From Porphyra umbilicalis (taxonomy: Eukaryota; Rhodophyta; Bangiophyceae; Bangiales; Bangiaceae), in contig KV918764.1 of assembly GCA_002049455.2 (NCBI GenBank), positions 434,001 through 498,000 on the forward strand: a DNA stretch of 64,000 bases, in the 5' to 3' direction. The stretch's first letter is position 1; the number at the start of each line of letters is the position of its first letter. This document shows positions 1-11,668 of the stretch, piece after piece. The notes under the pieces are model-generated. The model was not told the DNA's origin and searched no databases. It saw nothing but the letters and a program-made list of their open reading frames with translations. The position numbers and the translations under genes are program-made.

Positions 1-823
1 TTGGATCCCTGCGGATCTTTTGTTTTTGTGTTTTTTTGCCGGGGGCGGCGGACGCCTCGCCAGGGGAGAGGCGTGGCCCCTGATCTCAGTGGCACACAGC
101 CGGCCATGTCGGCTCCGCTAAGCGCCGACGGTTTGGCGACACTGGCAGGGGAGACGCCCATGTCGCGGGGGCGGCCTGGCGGGCCGCGGAAGGGGGGGCG
201 CCTCCACAACGGCGCCGTTCCCGGACCACCCGCACGGAGACGCAGGGGGCTCACCCGTCGCGCTTGAAAACGCCAGCACGATCACGAACTGACGGGTGTC
301 TCCCCGTACCTATGGGGGAAACGCAACGCAGGCAGGGGTCTCGGTCTCGTCCCGCATGCCCCTACGGATTGGTTTGCCGCGCTGGCGCTGACGGCACGGG
401 CGTGGGCGCGGTGCCCGCACCGGACGACGGTCGACCGCAGTGAAAGGCACGACTGCTAGGAACGACTTGATCAGGCCATAACTGCGGAATAATATCATGA
501 GAAAAAACAAGTTGATCCCCCAGGGCTGGGACTAGCCCCCAAGTGTCTAGCTTTCGTACTGAACATTATCCGTCCAGCACCAGTTTTTCCCAACTGGTGC
601 ACCAAGAGGCGTTTTCCTCATCCCCTGTGAAAAAAAAAAGAACCGCCTCGGGAGAGTCCGACGAGCACGCTCATGCTTTCTGCTTGCTCTGAAGGGTCTC
701 AATTCGTTGGCTGCAAACTGCCCGCAAAAAGGGGCCTGTACCAGTACATCCCAGGAACAATAATCCCATGAGTGGCCCTGGATCGCCCATTTCGATCAGA
801 AGAGTGCTTATGGTGAATCAGAG

Positions 824-1276
824 TATTGCTAACCTCCAAAAAATGGCGGCTGCAGAGAGAAGGCAGGCAGAACCGACGACACAGCATAGGAATGAAGTCG
901 GATTGGCTGTTCGACAAGCCACGATCGTACTATTGGTTGAGAGTTGCCGCCAGCAATCTTGCAAGCCAATCAACGTGTCTTGCAGGGGTCACGCAGAGCC
1001 ATTGCAACCCACAATGAGACTTCCTGAGATTTTTGGGACGCTTGCTTGGGCCTGAAGAGGGCATGGAGAGGGTTCTGGGCCAGACCTTCGATTTGTCATG
1101 AGATTAACAAATTTCTCCAGATTTCTTGACATCCGGATGTGCGTTCCCAGCGCCCAGAGCTGCATGAGGAGACTGTGTAAGGAACTCACATGATTCCTAG
1201 CGTTTCCTTTGGTCCAGGTACGCTGTTGAATGATTGCAACCACTCTGCAACCGCCATTTTTTGGAGGTCAGCAATA
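824..1276. mobile_element. MITE family A, copy in array unit 1
   Basis: A 453-bp non-coding element starts TATTGCTAACCTCC and ends GGAGGTCAGCAATA, with inverted terminal repeats of about 34 bp that include AAAAAATGGCGG. It ends in TA at both sides, as expected for Tc1/mariner-type insertion at TA. The interior has several ATTGG/CCAAT motifs and no coding frame. The same element lies alone at 23853-24305, so it is a dispersed transposon that was carried along when the 4,225-bp unit was amplified. Confidence 0.9.
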
Positions 1277-2197
1277 TTTGACTCACTGGCGTTTTCAGAT
1301 GCGCGTCTGGTCCGATCGCCTCCCCAACTCTTGTGGTCGTGCACACGATTCACGCGAGACCGCGCCATGTCAAATATTGTGACCCTGCCATCCATGCGCT
1401 GACAGCGGTAATTTGGCACACGGCTCTGCTTCCTCGTGCCCCCCTCTCCAAGCTATCCCTGCCCGGCTCAATCTCGTGCACTGGCATGCAACTAGTCGCG
1501 CTTCGCAGCAGACACACCCCCACCGCACAAGTGGCTACATCTGTTGGTGGCCCCCAACCCATGCCACTTCACTCGCCGCCCCCCGCCAAAGCACACGAGG
1601 AGATACGGGGGGCATGCGCAGTGGTGCGGCTGCCAGTCGCCGACGGGTTTTGGCTGCCATTAGCGAGCGTAGGCAAGGCAAATATGGGGCGGTGGCGTGG
1701 GTCGGGATCACGCTTAGTGCCACGTAACGGCCGGTACCCACATTTGGAACCCATTTGTGGCTATCTGGGTCATCCGACCCACGCCAAATACCGGTCGGTG
1801 AAAAACGCGTGGCCACACACGTGGCGCTAGTTGTGCCACCACCGCTCGTCTCAGCTCGGGCTTGGCACCCACCACGGGCGCTTGTGTCTCCAGTTTTGTG
1901 TGTATCGAGAAAGCGCATCATCTTGCACCTTACAGGCTGCCTTTGTCAACCTGCACCATACCCCCCCCGATGGCGTCACCCCCCCCGCACCCCACGCCCT
2001 CAACTGCCGGCGCCCCTCCATCCAAAAGTCGCACTATGCCCACTGTATCCAATCTCCATCGACCGCCGCCCTGTCATATGGTCGGCCGGGGCGTCTCCCC
2101 AGGGGGGAAGGGGTGACGGTGCTTGGGGTGGAGGTCAGTTGGAAGGTGTTGCTCGCACAGAGGGCGCTGCTGTGCCGTTGCGGTAGATGTGGAGAGC

Positions 2198-2656
2198 TCA
2201 AATCGTGTCGACCGTTATTTCGACACTTGCCGGCGCTGAAGGTGGGTAAGATGTGGGTACATCAGACGTGGGTCGGCGACTCACATTGCACCCACAAGAT
2301 ATACCCACGCCCGACGTGCCGACGCTCTCTATTGGCAGAGCCAATCCCATCATCCGCAAACGACAGCCCGCCTCATGTGACACTTCGCTTCCAATATCCA
2401 CCCACGCCTCGCGACGCATCTCCTCCTCATTGACATCCACCTTTGCACGCTTGGTCATTGCAGCTGCAGCGTCCTTCACTTTCTTGTCAGCCGCGCGCTG
2501 GTCACGAACCCACTCATTCGCCTGCTTGCGCGCCTTCGCGGCCACCTTTGCGGCCGCTGTCTCGTCCAGCGTCAGAAAAGCGACGCATGGAACAGGAGTC
2601 AGCACAGGAGTACTATTCGCGGGCCGTCTGGCCGGGAGCCGATTCCGGTCACCCAT
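2198..2656 (-). CDS. hypothetical Lys/Ala-rich ORF (array unit 1)
   Basis: This 152-residue frame is open upstream of its ATG for another dozen codons before a stop. Residues about 33-75 are rich in Ala, Lys, Arg and Glu and should be helical, possibly a coiled coil; the C-terminal part is unremarkable. The style recalls the Lys/Ala-rich tail of the pogo-like transposase at 14975-16636, but I see no catalytic motif and would not assign it to that family. It may be a gene fragment carried in the repeat. The alternative is chance openness in GC-rich DNA. Confidence 0.35.
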   Translation of the reverse strand: MGDRNRLPARRPANSTPVLTPVPCVAFLTLDETAAAKVAAKARKQANEWVRDQRAADKKVKDAAAAMTKRAKVDVNEEEMRREAWVDIGSEVSHEAGCRLRMMGLALPIESVGTSGVGISCGCNVSRRPTSDVPTSYPPSAPASVEITVDTI

Positions 2657-3465
2657 CCGTTCGAGAACAGCGGACTGAACGGGAGGAGATCTTGTTCAGG
2701 AGAATCCATGCCAGGCTCTGGCCGCCTCCGCGGCATCAGCAGACCAAACATGAGGTCCTTTCTTATGCTGTGCCTACAATGGGCCAATGGGCGCACTAGA
2801 GTGCGTTAAACTGCCCATCTCCCGCTCACCAGGAGACACCTACGGCCAGATGCCGTGAGGACCAAGCAATTGTGCCTCGTTGAGAACGCAAGGCCGGCGC
2901 ATTGGACGCACGGGGAGAGCTGATTCCTACATTGTACTCTGTCCGCGGATGTGTGCTGTGCGTCAGGCAACGACGCGAAACAAACACGAAGTCCTCGCTG
3001 CAGGGTGCACCCCTCTGCATCTGTGGCGACAGTCGCACGTCCTACCCGCAGTGCTGAGCTGCCCCCACTGCTGTGAAACCCGACAGCGGCGCCAAGTCCG
3101 TCTCAATAACAAGGCCCCCTGGTTTGTTTGCACCAGGTGCGCTGCAATGGAAACGACCCAGACCATCTCATAAAACAGAAGGCAGTGGAATGTGCTTGAG
3201 CATGCCGCCCAGCTCCTGCGCTAAGATGCCCATGCTACACACCATAGTGACAATATAAAAACTGTGAGACACACAGAGACAGCCAGTCGCCCATCATTAA
3301 CCCACGAAAACGGGTAAGCTGCCCCTCTTTCCTGCATGTCATCTCTCCATGTTTTATCAACTCGTTCTCGACCCAAACTACACCGCGGAGAGCGCGACGT
3401 ACAAACCGGGAACCAGTTCGCGACCGGTCCAAGGATAAAACACGTTCACAAAATAGCGTGTCACC

Positions 3466-3900
3466 ATGAAGATTAGGCAGCACATCAAGATCGGTGCAAC
3501 GACCACATCGGTCGACGACGAGGAGCTCGTGGTCGTCGTGCCCGGCCTCAATGCAGGTCAGCGGGCCGAGTGGGTGGAGGAGATGATGATCGTGAGCGAC
3601 GTCTACATGGAGCAGGGAGACCGGGCGTTCAACGGGCCGCGGCTTACGGACGGCAGGGACCCGCACCTCGCTGACCCCGCACACCGGACGTCGCAGGAAG
3701 ACGCGAACGCAGCTGGCGTCGTTGGTGGTGCGAGGACGGCTGCTGTCGAGGACTACGACGCCGAGGCGGCCGCCGCGCTGGCCGCGTGGCGTGTCATTTC
3801 CGCCCATGACGACGACGACGCGTCCAACGGCGCCCTTGACGACAAAGAAGAAGACGATAGAGCCGGCGCTGACGCTGCGTATGCGGCCGCTGGTCAGTAA
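3466..3900 (+). CDS. small acidic protein of the tandem unit (unit 1)
   Basis: This is a 144-residue ORF with a good start context (CACC before ATG) and third codon positions strongly biased to G/C, as in a real gene. The protein starts MKIRQHIKIG, has a DDEE stretch followed by a run of valines near residues 17-26, and a C-terminal half rich in Ala, Asp and Glu with a DDDD cluster. It has no signal peptide, membrane segment or motif I recognise. It is the most convincing coding sequence in the 4,225-bp unit and is kept intact in both full copies. Upstream exons cannot be excluded. Function unknown. Confidence 0.6.
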   Translation: MKIRQHIKIGATTTSVDDEELVVVVPGLNAGQRAEWVEEMMIVSDVYMEQGDRAFNGPRLTDGRDPHLADPAHRTSQEDANAAGVVGGARTAAVEDYDAEAAAALAAWRVISAHDDDDASNGALDDKEEDDRAGADAAYAAAGQ

Positions 3901-5048
3901 CTCGATGAGGAGATCGGTTGCTTACGATGTGCCCCGCGCAACCCGCCGCCCGCTCCCGCGTGGCGGGTCGCGGTCGCGGCGCGCCCAGCGCCAGGGGACC
4001 CGTGTCTAGGAATTGGAGGGGGTTGGGGTGGGGGGGCACCCTTTCGCGACGCCCGCCGCGGTCCGACGCGATGGCGGCCAACCGCGGGCGTCGGCTGTGG
4101 CCCGCGCAAAGGCAGCGACGGCGCCGCCGCCAACGGCGGGGCGGGAGGGGCGCGTCGGACGACCGGCCGGGCGGTCTGTCGACGGTGCCGCGGCCGCCGC
4201 GCTGAGCGGCGGCGTACCTTGCTCTTCGGATCCCTGCGGATCTTTTGTTTTTGTGTTTTTTTGCCGGGGGCGGCGGACGCCTCGCCAGGGGAGAGGCGTG
4301 GCCCCTGATCTCAGTGGCACACAGCCGGCCATGTCGGCTCCGCCAAGCGCCGACGGTTTGGCGACACTGGCAGGGGAGACGCCCATGTCGCGGGGGCGGC
4401 CTGGCGGGCCGCGGAAGGGGGGGCGCCTCCACAACGGCGCCGTTCCCGGACCACCCGCACGGAGACGCAGGGGGCACACCCGTCGCGCTTGAAAACGCCA
4501 GCACGATCACGAACTGACGGGTGTCTCCCCGTACCTATGGGGGAAACGCAACGCAGGCAGGGGTCTCGGTCTCGTCCCGCATGCCCCTACGGATTGGTTT
4601 GCCGCGCTGGCGCTGACGGCACGGGCGTGGGCGCGGTGCCCGCACCGGACGACGGTCGACCGCAGTGAAAGGCACGACTGCTAGGAACGACTTGATCAGG
4701 CCATAACTGCGGAATAATATCATGAGAAAAAACAAGTTGATCCCCCAGGGCTGGGACTAGCCCCCAAGTGTCTAGCTTTCGTACTGAACATTATCCGTCC
4801 AACACCAGTTTTTCCCAACTGGTGCACCAAGAGGCGTTTTCCTCATCCCCTGTGAAAAAAAAAAGAACCGCCTCGGGAGAGTCCGACGAGCACGCTCATG
4901 CTTTCTGCTTGCTCTGAAGGGTCTCAATTCGTTGGCTGCAAACTGCCCGCAAAAAGGGGCCTGTACCAGTACATCCCAGGAACAATAATCCCATGAGTGG
5001 CCCTGGATCGCCCATTTCGATCAGAAGAGTGCTTATGGTGAATCAGAG

Positions 5049-5501
5049 TATTGCTAACCTCCAAAAAATGGCGGCTGCAGAGAGAAGGCAGGCAGAACCG
5101 ACGACACAGCATAGGAATGAAGTCGGATTGGCTGTTCGACAAGCCACGATCGTACTATTGGTTGAGAGTTGCCGCCAGCAATCTTGCAAGCCAATCAACG
5201 TGTCTTGCAGGGGTCACGCAGAGCCATTGCAACCCACAATGAGACTTCCTGAGATTTTTGGGACGCTTGCTTGGGCCTGAAGAGGGCATGGAGAGGGTTC
5301 TGGGCCAGACCTTCGATTTGTCATGAGATTAACAAATTTCTCCAGATTTCTTGACATCCGGATGTGCGTTCCCAGCGCCCAGAGCTGCATGAGGAGACTG
5401 TGTAAGGAACTCACATGATTCCTAGCGTTTCCTTTGGTCCAGGTACGCTGTTGAATGATTGCAACCACTCTGCAACCGCCATTTTTTGGAGGTCAGCAAT
5501 A
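5049..5501. mobile_element. MITE family A, copy in array unit 2
   Basis: This is the unit-2 counterpart of the 453-bp TIR element, offset by exactly 4,225 bp from the first and with the same TATTGCT...AGCAATA ends. It shares the array's history and is not an independent insertion. Confidence 0.9.
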
Positions 5502-6422
5502 TTTGACTCACTGGCGTTTTCAGATGCGCGTCTGGTCCGATCGCCTCCCCAACTCTTGTGGTCGTGCACACGATTCACGCGAGACCGCGCCATGTCAAAT
5601 ATTGTGACCCTGCCATCCATGCGCTGACAGCGGTAATTTGGCACACGGCTCTGCTTCCTCGTGCCCCCCTCTCCAAGCTATCCCTGCCCGGCTCAATCTC
5701 GTGCACTGGCATGCAACTAGTCGCGCTTCGCAGCAGACACACCCCCACCGCACAAGTGGCTACATCTGTTGGTGGCCCCCAACCCATGCCACTTCACTCG
5801 CCGCCCCCCGCCAAAGCACACGAGGAGATACGGGGGGCATGCGCAGTGGTGCGGCTGCCAGTCGCCGACGGGTTTTGGCTGCCATTAGCGAGCGTAGGCA
5901 AGGCAAATATGGGGCGGTGGCGTGGGTCGGGATCACGCTTAGTGCCACGTAACGGCCGGTACCCACATTTGGAACCCATTTGTGGCTATCTGGGTCATCC
6001 GACCCACGCCAAATACCGGTCGGTGAAAAACGCGTGGCCACACACGTGGCGCTAGTTGTGCCACCACCGCTCGTCTCAGCTCGGGCTTGGCACCCACCAC
6101 GGGCGCTTGTGTCTCCAGTTTTGTGTGTATCGAGAAAGCGCATCATCTTGCACCTTACAGGCTGCCTTTGTCAACCTGCACCATACCCCCCCCGATGGCG
6201 TCACCCCCCCCGCACCCCACGCCCTCAACTGCCGGCGCCCCTCCATCCAAAAGTCGCACTATGCCCACTGTATCCAATCTTCATCGACCGCCGCCCTGTC
6301 ATATGGTCGGCCGGGGCGTCTCCCCAGGGGGGAAGGGGTGACGGTGCTTGGGGTGAAGGTCAGTTGGAAGGTGTTGCTCGCACAGAGGGCGCTGCTGTGC
6401 CGTTGCGGTAGATGTGGAGAGC

Positions 6423-6881
6423 TCAAATCGTGTCGACCGTTATTTCGACACTTGCCGGCGCTGAAGGTGGGTAAGATGTGGGTACATCAGACGTGGGTCG
6501 GCGACTCACATTGCACCCACAAGATATACCCACGCCCGACGTGCCGACGCTCTCTATTGGCAGAGCCAATCCCATCATCCGCAAACGACAGCCCGCCTCA
6601 TGTGACACTTCGCTTCCAATATCCACCCACGCCTCGCGACGCATCTCCTCCTCATTGACATCCACCTTTGCACGCTTGGTCATTGCAGCTGCAGCGTCCT
6701 TCACTTTCTTGTCAGCCGCGCGCTGGTCACGAACCCACTCATTCGCCTGCTTGCGCGCCTTCGCGGCCACCTTTGCGGCCGCTGTCTCGTCCAGCGTCAG
6801 AAAAGCGACGCATGGAACAGGAGTCAGCACAGGAGTACTATTCGCGGGCCGTCTGGCCGGGAGCCGATTCCGGTCACCCAT
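6423..6881 (-). CDS. hypothetical Lys/Ala-rich ORF (array unit 2)
   Basis: Second copy of the 152-residue frame of the tandem unit, 4,225 bp downstream, with the same predicted protein. Copy 3 of the array ends before this position, so there is no third copy here. It has Ala/Lys/Glu-rich helical sequence in the middle and no recognised domain. Coding status is uncertain for the same reasons as the first copy. Confidence 0.35.
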   Translation of the reverse strand: MGDRNRLPARRPANSTPVLTPVPCVAFLTLDETAAAKVAAKARKQANEWVRDQRAADKKVKDAAAAMTKRAKVDVNEEEMRREAWVDIGSEVSHEAGCRLRMMGLALPIESVGTSGVGISCGCNVSRRPTSDVPTSYPPSAPASVEITVDTI

Positions 6882-7690
6882 CCGTTCGAGAACAGCGGAC
6901 TGAACGGGAGGAGATCTTGTTCAGGAGAATCCATGCCAGGCTCTGGCCGCCTCCGCGGCATCAGCAGACCAAACATGAGGTCCTTTCTTATGCTGTGCCT
7001 ACAATGGGCCAATGGGCGCACTAGAGTGCGTTAAACTGCCCATCTCCCGCTCACCAGGAGACACCTACGGCCAGATGCCGTGAGGACCAAGCAATTGTGC
7101 CTCGTTGAGAACGCAAGGCCGGCGCATTGGACGCACGGGGAGAGCTGATTCCTACATTGTACTCTGTCCGCGGATGTGTGCTGTGCGTCAGGCAACGACG
7201 CGAAACAAACACGAAGTCCTCGCTGCAGGGTGCACCCCTCTGCATCTGTGGCGACAGTCGCACGTCCTACCCGCAGTGCTGAGCTGCCCCCACTGCTGTG
7301 AAACCCGACAGCGGCGCCAAGTCCGTCTCAATAACAAGGCCCCCTGGTTTGTTTGCACCAGGTGCGCTGCAATGGAAACGACCCAGACCATCTCATAAAA
7401 CAGAAGGCAGTGGAATGTGCTTGAGCATGCCGCCCAGCTCCTGCGCTAAGATGCCCATGCTACACACCATAGTGACAATATAAAAACTGTGAGACACACA
7501 GAGACAGCCAGTCGCCCATCATTAACCCACGAAAACGGGTAAGCTGCCCCTCTTTCCTGCATGTCATCTCTCCATGTTTTATCAACTCGTTCTCGACCCA
7601 AACTACACCGCGGAGAGCGCGACGTACAAACCGGGAACCAGTTCGCGACCGGTCCAAGGATAAAACACGTTCACAAAATAGCGTGTCACC

Positions 7691-8125
7691 ATGAAGATTA
7701 GGCAGCACATCAAGATCGGTGCAACGACCACATCGGTCGACGACGAGGAGCTCGTGGTCGTCGTGCCCGGCCTCAATGCAGGTCAGCGGGCCGAGTGGGT
7801 GGAGGAGATGATGATCGTGAGCGACGTCTACATGGAGCAGGGAGACCGGGCGTTCAACGGGCCGCGGCTTACGGACGGCAGGGACCCGCACCTCGCTGAC
7901 CCCGCACACCGGACGTCGCAGGAAGACGCGAACGCAGCTGGCGTCGTTGGTGGTGCGAGGACGGCTGCTGTCGAGGACTACGACGCCGAGGCGGCCGCCG
8001 CGCTGGCCGCGTGGCGTGTCATTTCCGCCCATGACGACGACGACGCGTCCAACGGCGCCCTTGACGACAAAGAAGAAGACGATAGAGCCGGCGCTGACGC
8101 TGCGTATGCGGCCGCTGGTCAGTAA
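7691..8125 (+). CDS. small acidic protein of the tandem unit (unit 2)
   Basis: Second copy of the 144-residue acidic ORF, identical in predicted protein to the one at 3466-3900. The start context and G/C-ending codons are the same. The third array copy is truncated before this position, so the window has two complete copies. Both being open with the same protein fits either selection or very recent duplication; the near identity of the whole unit means the second cannot be excluded. Function unknown. Confidence 0.6.
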   Translation: MKIRQHIKIGATTTSVDDEELVVVVPGLNAGQRAEWVEEMMIVSDVYMEQGDRAFNGPRLTDGRDPHLADPAHRTSQEDANAAGVVGGARTAAVEDYDAEAAAALAAWRVISAHDDDDASNGALDDKEEDDRAGADAAYAAAGQ

Positions 8126-9273
8126 CTCGATGAGGAGATCGGTTGCTTACGATGTGCCCCGCGCAACCCGCCGCCCGCTCCCGCGTGGCGGGTCGCGGTC
8201 GCGGCGCGCCCAGCGCCAGGGGACCCGTGTCTAGGAATTGGAGGGGGTTGGGGTGGGGGGGCACCCTTTCGCGACGCCCGCCGCGGTCCGACGCGATGGC
8301 GGCCAACCGCGGGCGTCGGCTGTGGCCCGCGCAAAGGCAGCGACGGCGCCGCCGCCAACGGCGGGGCGGGAGGGGCGCGTCGGACGACCGGCCGGGCGGT
8401 CTGTCGACGGTGCCGCGGCCGCCGCGCTGAGCGGCGGCGTACCTTGCTCTTTGGATCCCTGCGGATCTTTTGTTTTTGTGTTTTTTTGCCGGGGGCGGCG
8501 GACGCCTCGCCAGGGGAGAGGCGTGGCCCCTGATCTCAGTGGCACACAGCCGGCCATGTCGGCTCCGCTAAGCGCCGACGGTTTGGCGACACTGGCAGGG
8601 GAGACGCCCATGTCGCGGGGGCGGCCTGGCGGGCCGCGGAAGGGGGGGCGCCTCCACAACGGCGCCGTTCCCGGACCACCCGCACGGAGACGCAGGGGGC
8701 TCACCCGTCGCGCTTGAAAACGCCAGCACGATCACGAACTGACGGGTGTCTCCCCGTACCTATGGGGGAAACGCAACGCAGGCAGGGGTCTCGGTCTCGT
8801 CCCGCATGCCCCTACGGATTGGTTTGCCGCGCTGGCGCTGACGGCACGGGCGTGGGCGCGGTGCCCGCACCGGACGACGGTCGACCGCAGTGAAAGGCAC
8901 GACTGCTAGGAACGACTTGATCAGGCCATAACTGCGGAATAATATCATGAGAAAAAACAAGTTGATCCCCCAGGGCTGGGACTAGCCCCCAAGTGTCTAG
9001 CTTTCGTACTGAACATTATCCGTCCAGCACCAGTTTTTCCCAACTGGTGCACCAAGAGGCGTTTTCCTCATCCCCTGTGAAAAAAAAAAGAACCGCCTCG
9101 GGAGAGTCCGACGAGCACGCTCATGCTTTCTGCTTGCTCTGAAGGGTCTCAATTCGTTGGCTGCAAACTGCCCGCAAAAAGGGGCCTGTACCAGTACATC
9201 CCAGGAACAATAATCCCATGAGTGGCCCTGGATCGCCCATTTCGATCAGAAGAGTGCTTATGGTGAATCAGAG

Positions 9274-9726
9274 TATTGCTAACCTCCAAAAAATGGCGGC
9301 TGCAGAGAGAAGGCAGGCAGAACCGACGACACAGCATAGGAATGAAGTCGGATTGGCTGTTCGACAAGCCACGATCGTACTATTGGTTGAGAGTTGCCGC
9401 CAGCAATCTTGCAAGCCAATCAACGTGTCTTGCAGGGGTCACGCAGAGCCATTGCAACCCACAATGAGACTTCCTGAGATTTTTGGGACGCTTGCTTGGG
9501 CCTGAAGAGGGCATGGAGAGGGTTCTGGGCCAGACCTTCGATTTGTCATGAGATTAACAAATTTCTCCAGATTTCTTGACATCCGGATGTGCGTTCCCAG
9601 CGCCCAGAGCTGCATGAGGAGACTGTGTAAGGAACTCACATGATTCCTAGCGTTTCCTTTGGTCCAGGTACGCTGTTGAATGATTGCAACCACTCTGCAA
9701 CCGCCATTTTTTGGAGGTCAGCAATA
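9274..9726. mobile_element. MITE family A, copy in truncated array unit 3
   Basis: Third array copy of the 453-bp TIR element, complete because the truncation of unit 3 comes later, at about 10053. The TA-flanked termini match those in units 1 and 2. Confidence 0.9.
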
Positions 9727-10053
9727 TTTGACTCACTGGCGTTTTCAGATGCGCGTCTGGTCCGATCGCCTCCCCAACTCTTGTGGTCGTGCACACGATT
9801 CACGCGAGACCGCGCCATGTCAAATATTGTGACCCTGCCATCCATGCGCTGACAGCGGTAATTTGGCACACGGCTCTGCTTCCTCGTGCCCCCCTCTCCA
9901 AGCTATCCCTGCCCGGCTCAATCTCGTGCACTGGCATGCAACTAGTCGCGCTTCGCAGCAGACACACCCCCACCGCACAAGTGGCTACATCTGTTGGTGG
10001 CCCCCAACCCATGCCACTTCACTCGCCGCCCCCCGCCAAAGCACACGAGGAGA

Positions 10054-11668
10054 CATTGGGGGCACGCGCAGTGTCGCGGCCAAGAACTGCACCAGATGTG
10101 CCGCCTGAGGCGGTAGTCGAAAGTAAGTTGTTTTACATGAGCGCGCTCTTTCTCTCTCTTGGACAGCGCATCAGAGTTGGGCGAGGGGACTTTTTTTGGC
10201 GGGTCGACAAACCATTGGGGAGCCCTTGAGTTAGCGCGTCCAGCGGTGCGCGGCACTATTGCATGTCATTTTTTGGTGAGTTGAAAAAATCTTCCATACG
10301 CAGTGCGTGCCTTTGGTTGGGCGTCCTAAGAGTCGATTCTTTTATTTAAACACTATGAATTTCCCACACAAGCCTAGATTGGGAAGAACTGGTACAGTTG
10401 GAAAAAACTGGTGTTGGACGGATACTGCAAAGTGTTCGATACAACGACTATGGTTGGTTTCTGCTTCAAGATTGCCGGTCGTAAGGTAGTTTCCAAAAAT
10501 ACATACGTCCCCGCGTGCTGGAGGGCTCCCAGCAGGCGGAGATGCAGGTATTGTACAGTTGTGCCCAGCACAGCAGAAAGTGCCGTGATTGGTTGAAAGG
10601 CTCCACAGCAGTGCAAGTCGGGCGAGATTGCGAGGGCACGTGCCCATACGGGCCGAATCGCACGCTCTGCTCACCAGGATATGGTTAAATACGCCGAGTT
10701 TCTGGGTCTGTGGAGTTCAGACCGTGGGCTGTGACGGACTTTTTACCTAACATAGCCCTCCTTCAACCTCGCGACCCCAGAAGAAGGTTAGTGGTGGCCA
10801 CGCATGGGTTGTTGGCCTTCTGACTGGCTCCATGACAAGCCACGACGAGCCACGACCACGACCGCCCACACATCCCAACCCAAATGGCGCGCCTGAGGGT
10901 CGTGGTGCTGCGTAGTTGCGAACACGTCGCCAGAAACGCTCGCATGGCCGATAATTCTGGAAGACTCATCAACGGAGCGGGCCACATATCCACCAATCCG
11001 TAGCTCCCATACGTCACCGTGCGACCACCAGTATCACTCCAATGGATTTGCGTCTGACGAAGAAGCTGTCATCCATCACACTGGGCGTCGGCAGGGTCTC
11101 TGCAGTGGCGCAACATGGCGGCGCCCCTCCCCGCCGTGAGGTGGCTGACTTTTTTGACAGGGGCAAGTCATCGCTGGTGGCCTGACAAACTCCTGGTCGC
11201 GGCGGCCGGTGATGGGGCCTCCACCACGTCCTCCAAGCCGGACGTCAGACCCGCCATGGGCCTCGCCATGGCCGTAGTTCCCCACCACAAGATATGGGCT
11301 AGGCCAGCTGTGCCACAGGCGCGGCGCCAGATGGCGTCGCGTGCACCTGGATGGCTCTGCTGGGCCACAGGGCGTCGGACGAGACTGGTACGGAGCCGCC
11401 CCCCTGACAGGGCTGCTCGCCAGCCGCGGCGAATACGGTCCGACATGGCAACAGCGCGATTGTCTCCCCCGTGCGTAACGTCGTGGGCAAATAGACGAGC
11501 CGCGACGCAGGCCCCCGCATGTGGGGCCCGCCGTTGCCCGCTCGTCGGGCATATGCTGTTGTGGCCTCATCCAACGTTCCCGGCTGCCTCTCCCCTCCCT
11601 CCCATGGTACGCGCCTTTCCGACCGCGTGCACCCTCCCGCTTCGCCACCACGCTGTTATCCTGAGACC
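10054..11668. other. array edge and gene-free flank
   Basis: Similarity to the array stops at about 10053. I see no convincing gene here. At 10391-10426 there is an inverted copy of about 28 bp of the unit sequence found at 9018-9045 (the segment with CCGTCCAGCACCAG), which may be a transposon end. Around 10540-10680 the sequence resembles part of MITE family C (51959-52392), including a shared CAGTGCAAGTCGGG, and looks like a decayed relative. The last 500 bases are GC-rich lead-in to the Ala/Pro-rich gene. Confidence 0.5.

Larger units (their letters stand above)
1..10053. repeat. 4,225-bp tandem array (two full copies and a truncated third)
   Basis: The sequence repeats with an exact period of 4,225 bp: copy 1 is 1-4225, copy 2 is 4226-8450, and copy 3 starts at 8451 and loses similarity at about 10053 (unit position 1603). 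Copies are nearly identical. Differences I found by eye are at unit positions 2, 119, 251, 577, 2056 and 2131. At the four of these that copy 3 covers, copies 1 and 3 agree and copy 2 differs. Each full unit holds an acidic ORF, a Lys/Ala-rich antisense ORF and one MITE. The array may continue left of the window, because base 1 falls inside the repeat. No rRNA or tRNA gene is visible in the unit, so this is not an ordinary rDNA array. Confidence 0.97.

Noticed and set aside
3235-3807. 190-codon minus-strand frame opposite the acidic ORF
   Set aside because: Antisense of the G/C-biased acidic ORF; the Leu/Arg/His-rich composition is typical of a shadow frame.
1-4225. The 4,225-bp unit as ribosomal DNA
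   Set aside because: No rRNA or 5S sequence is visible, and the unit has ORFs and a MITE.
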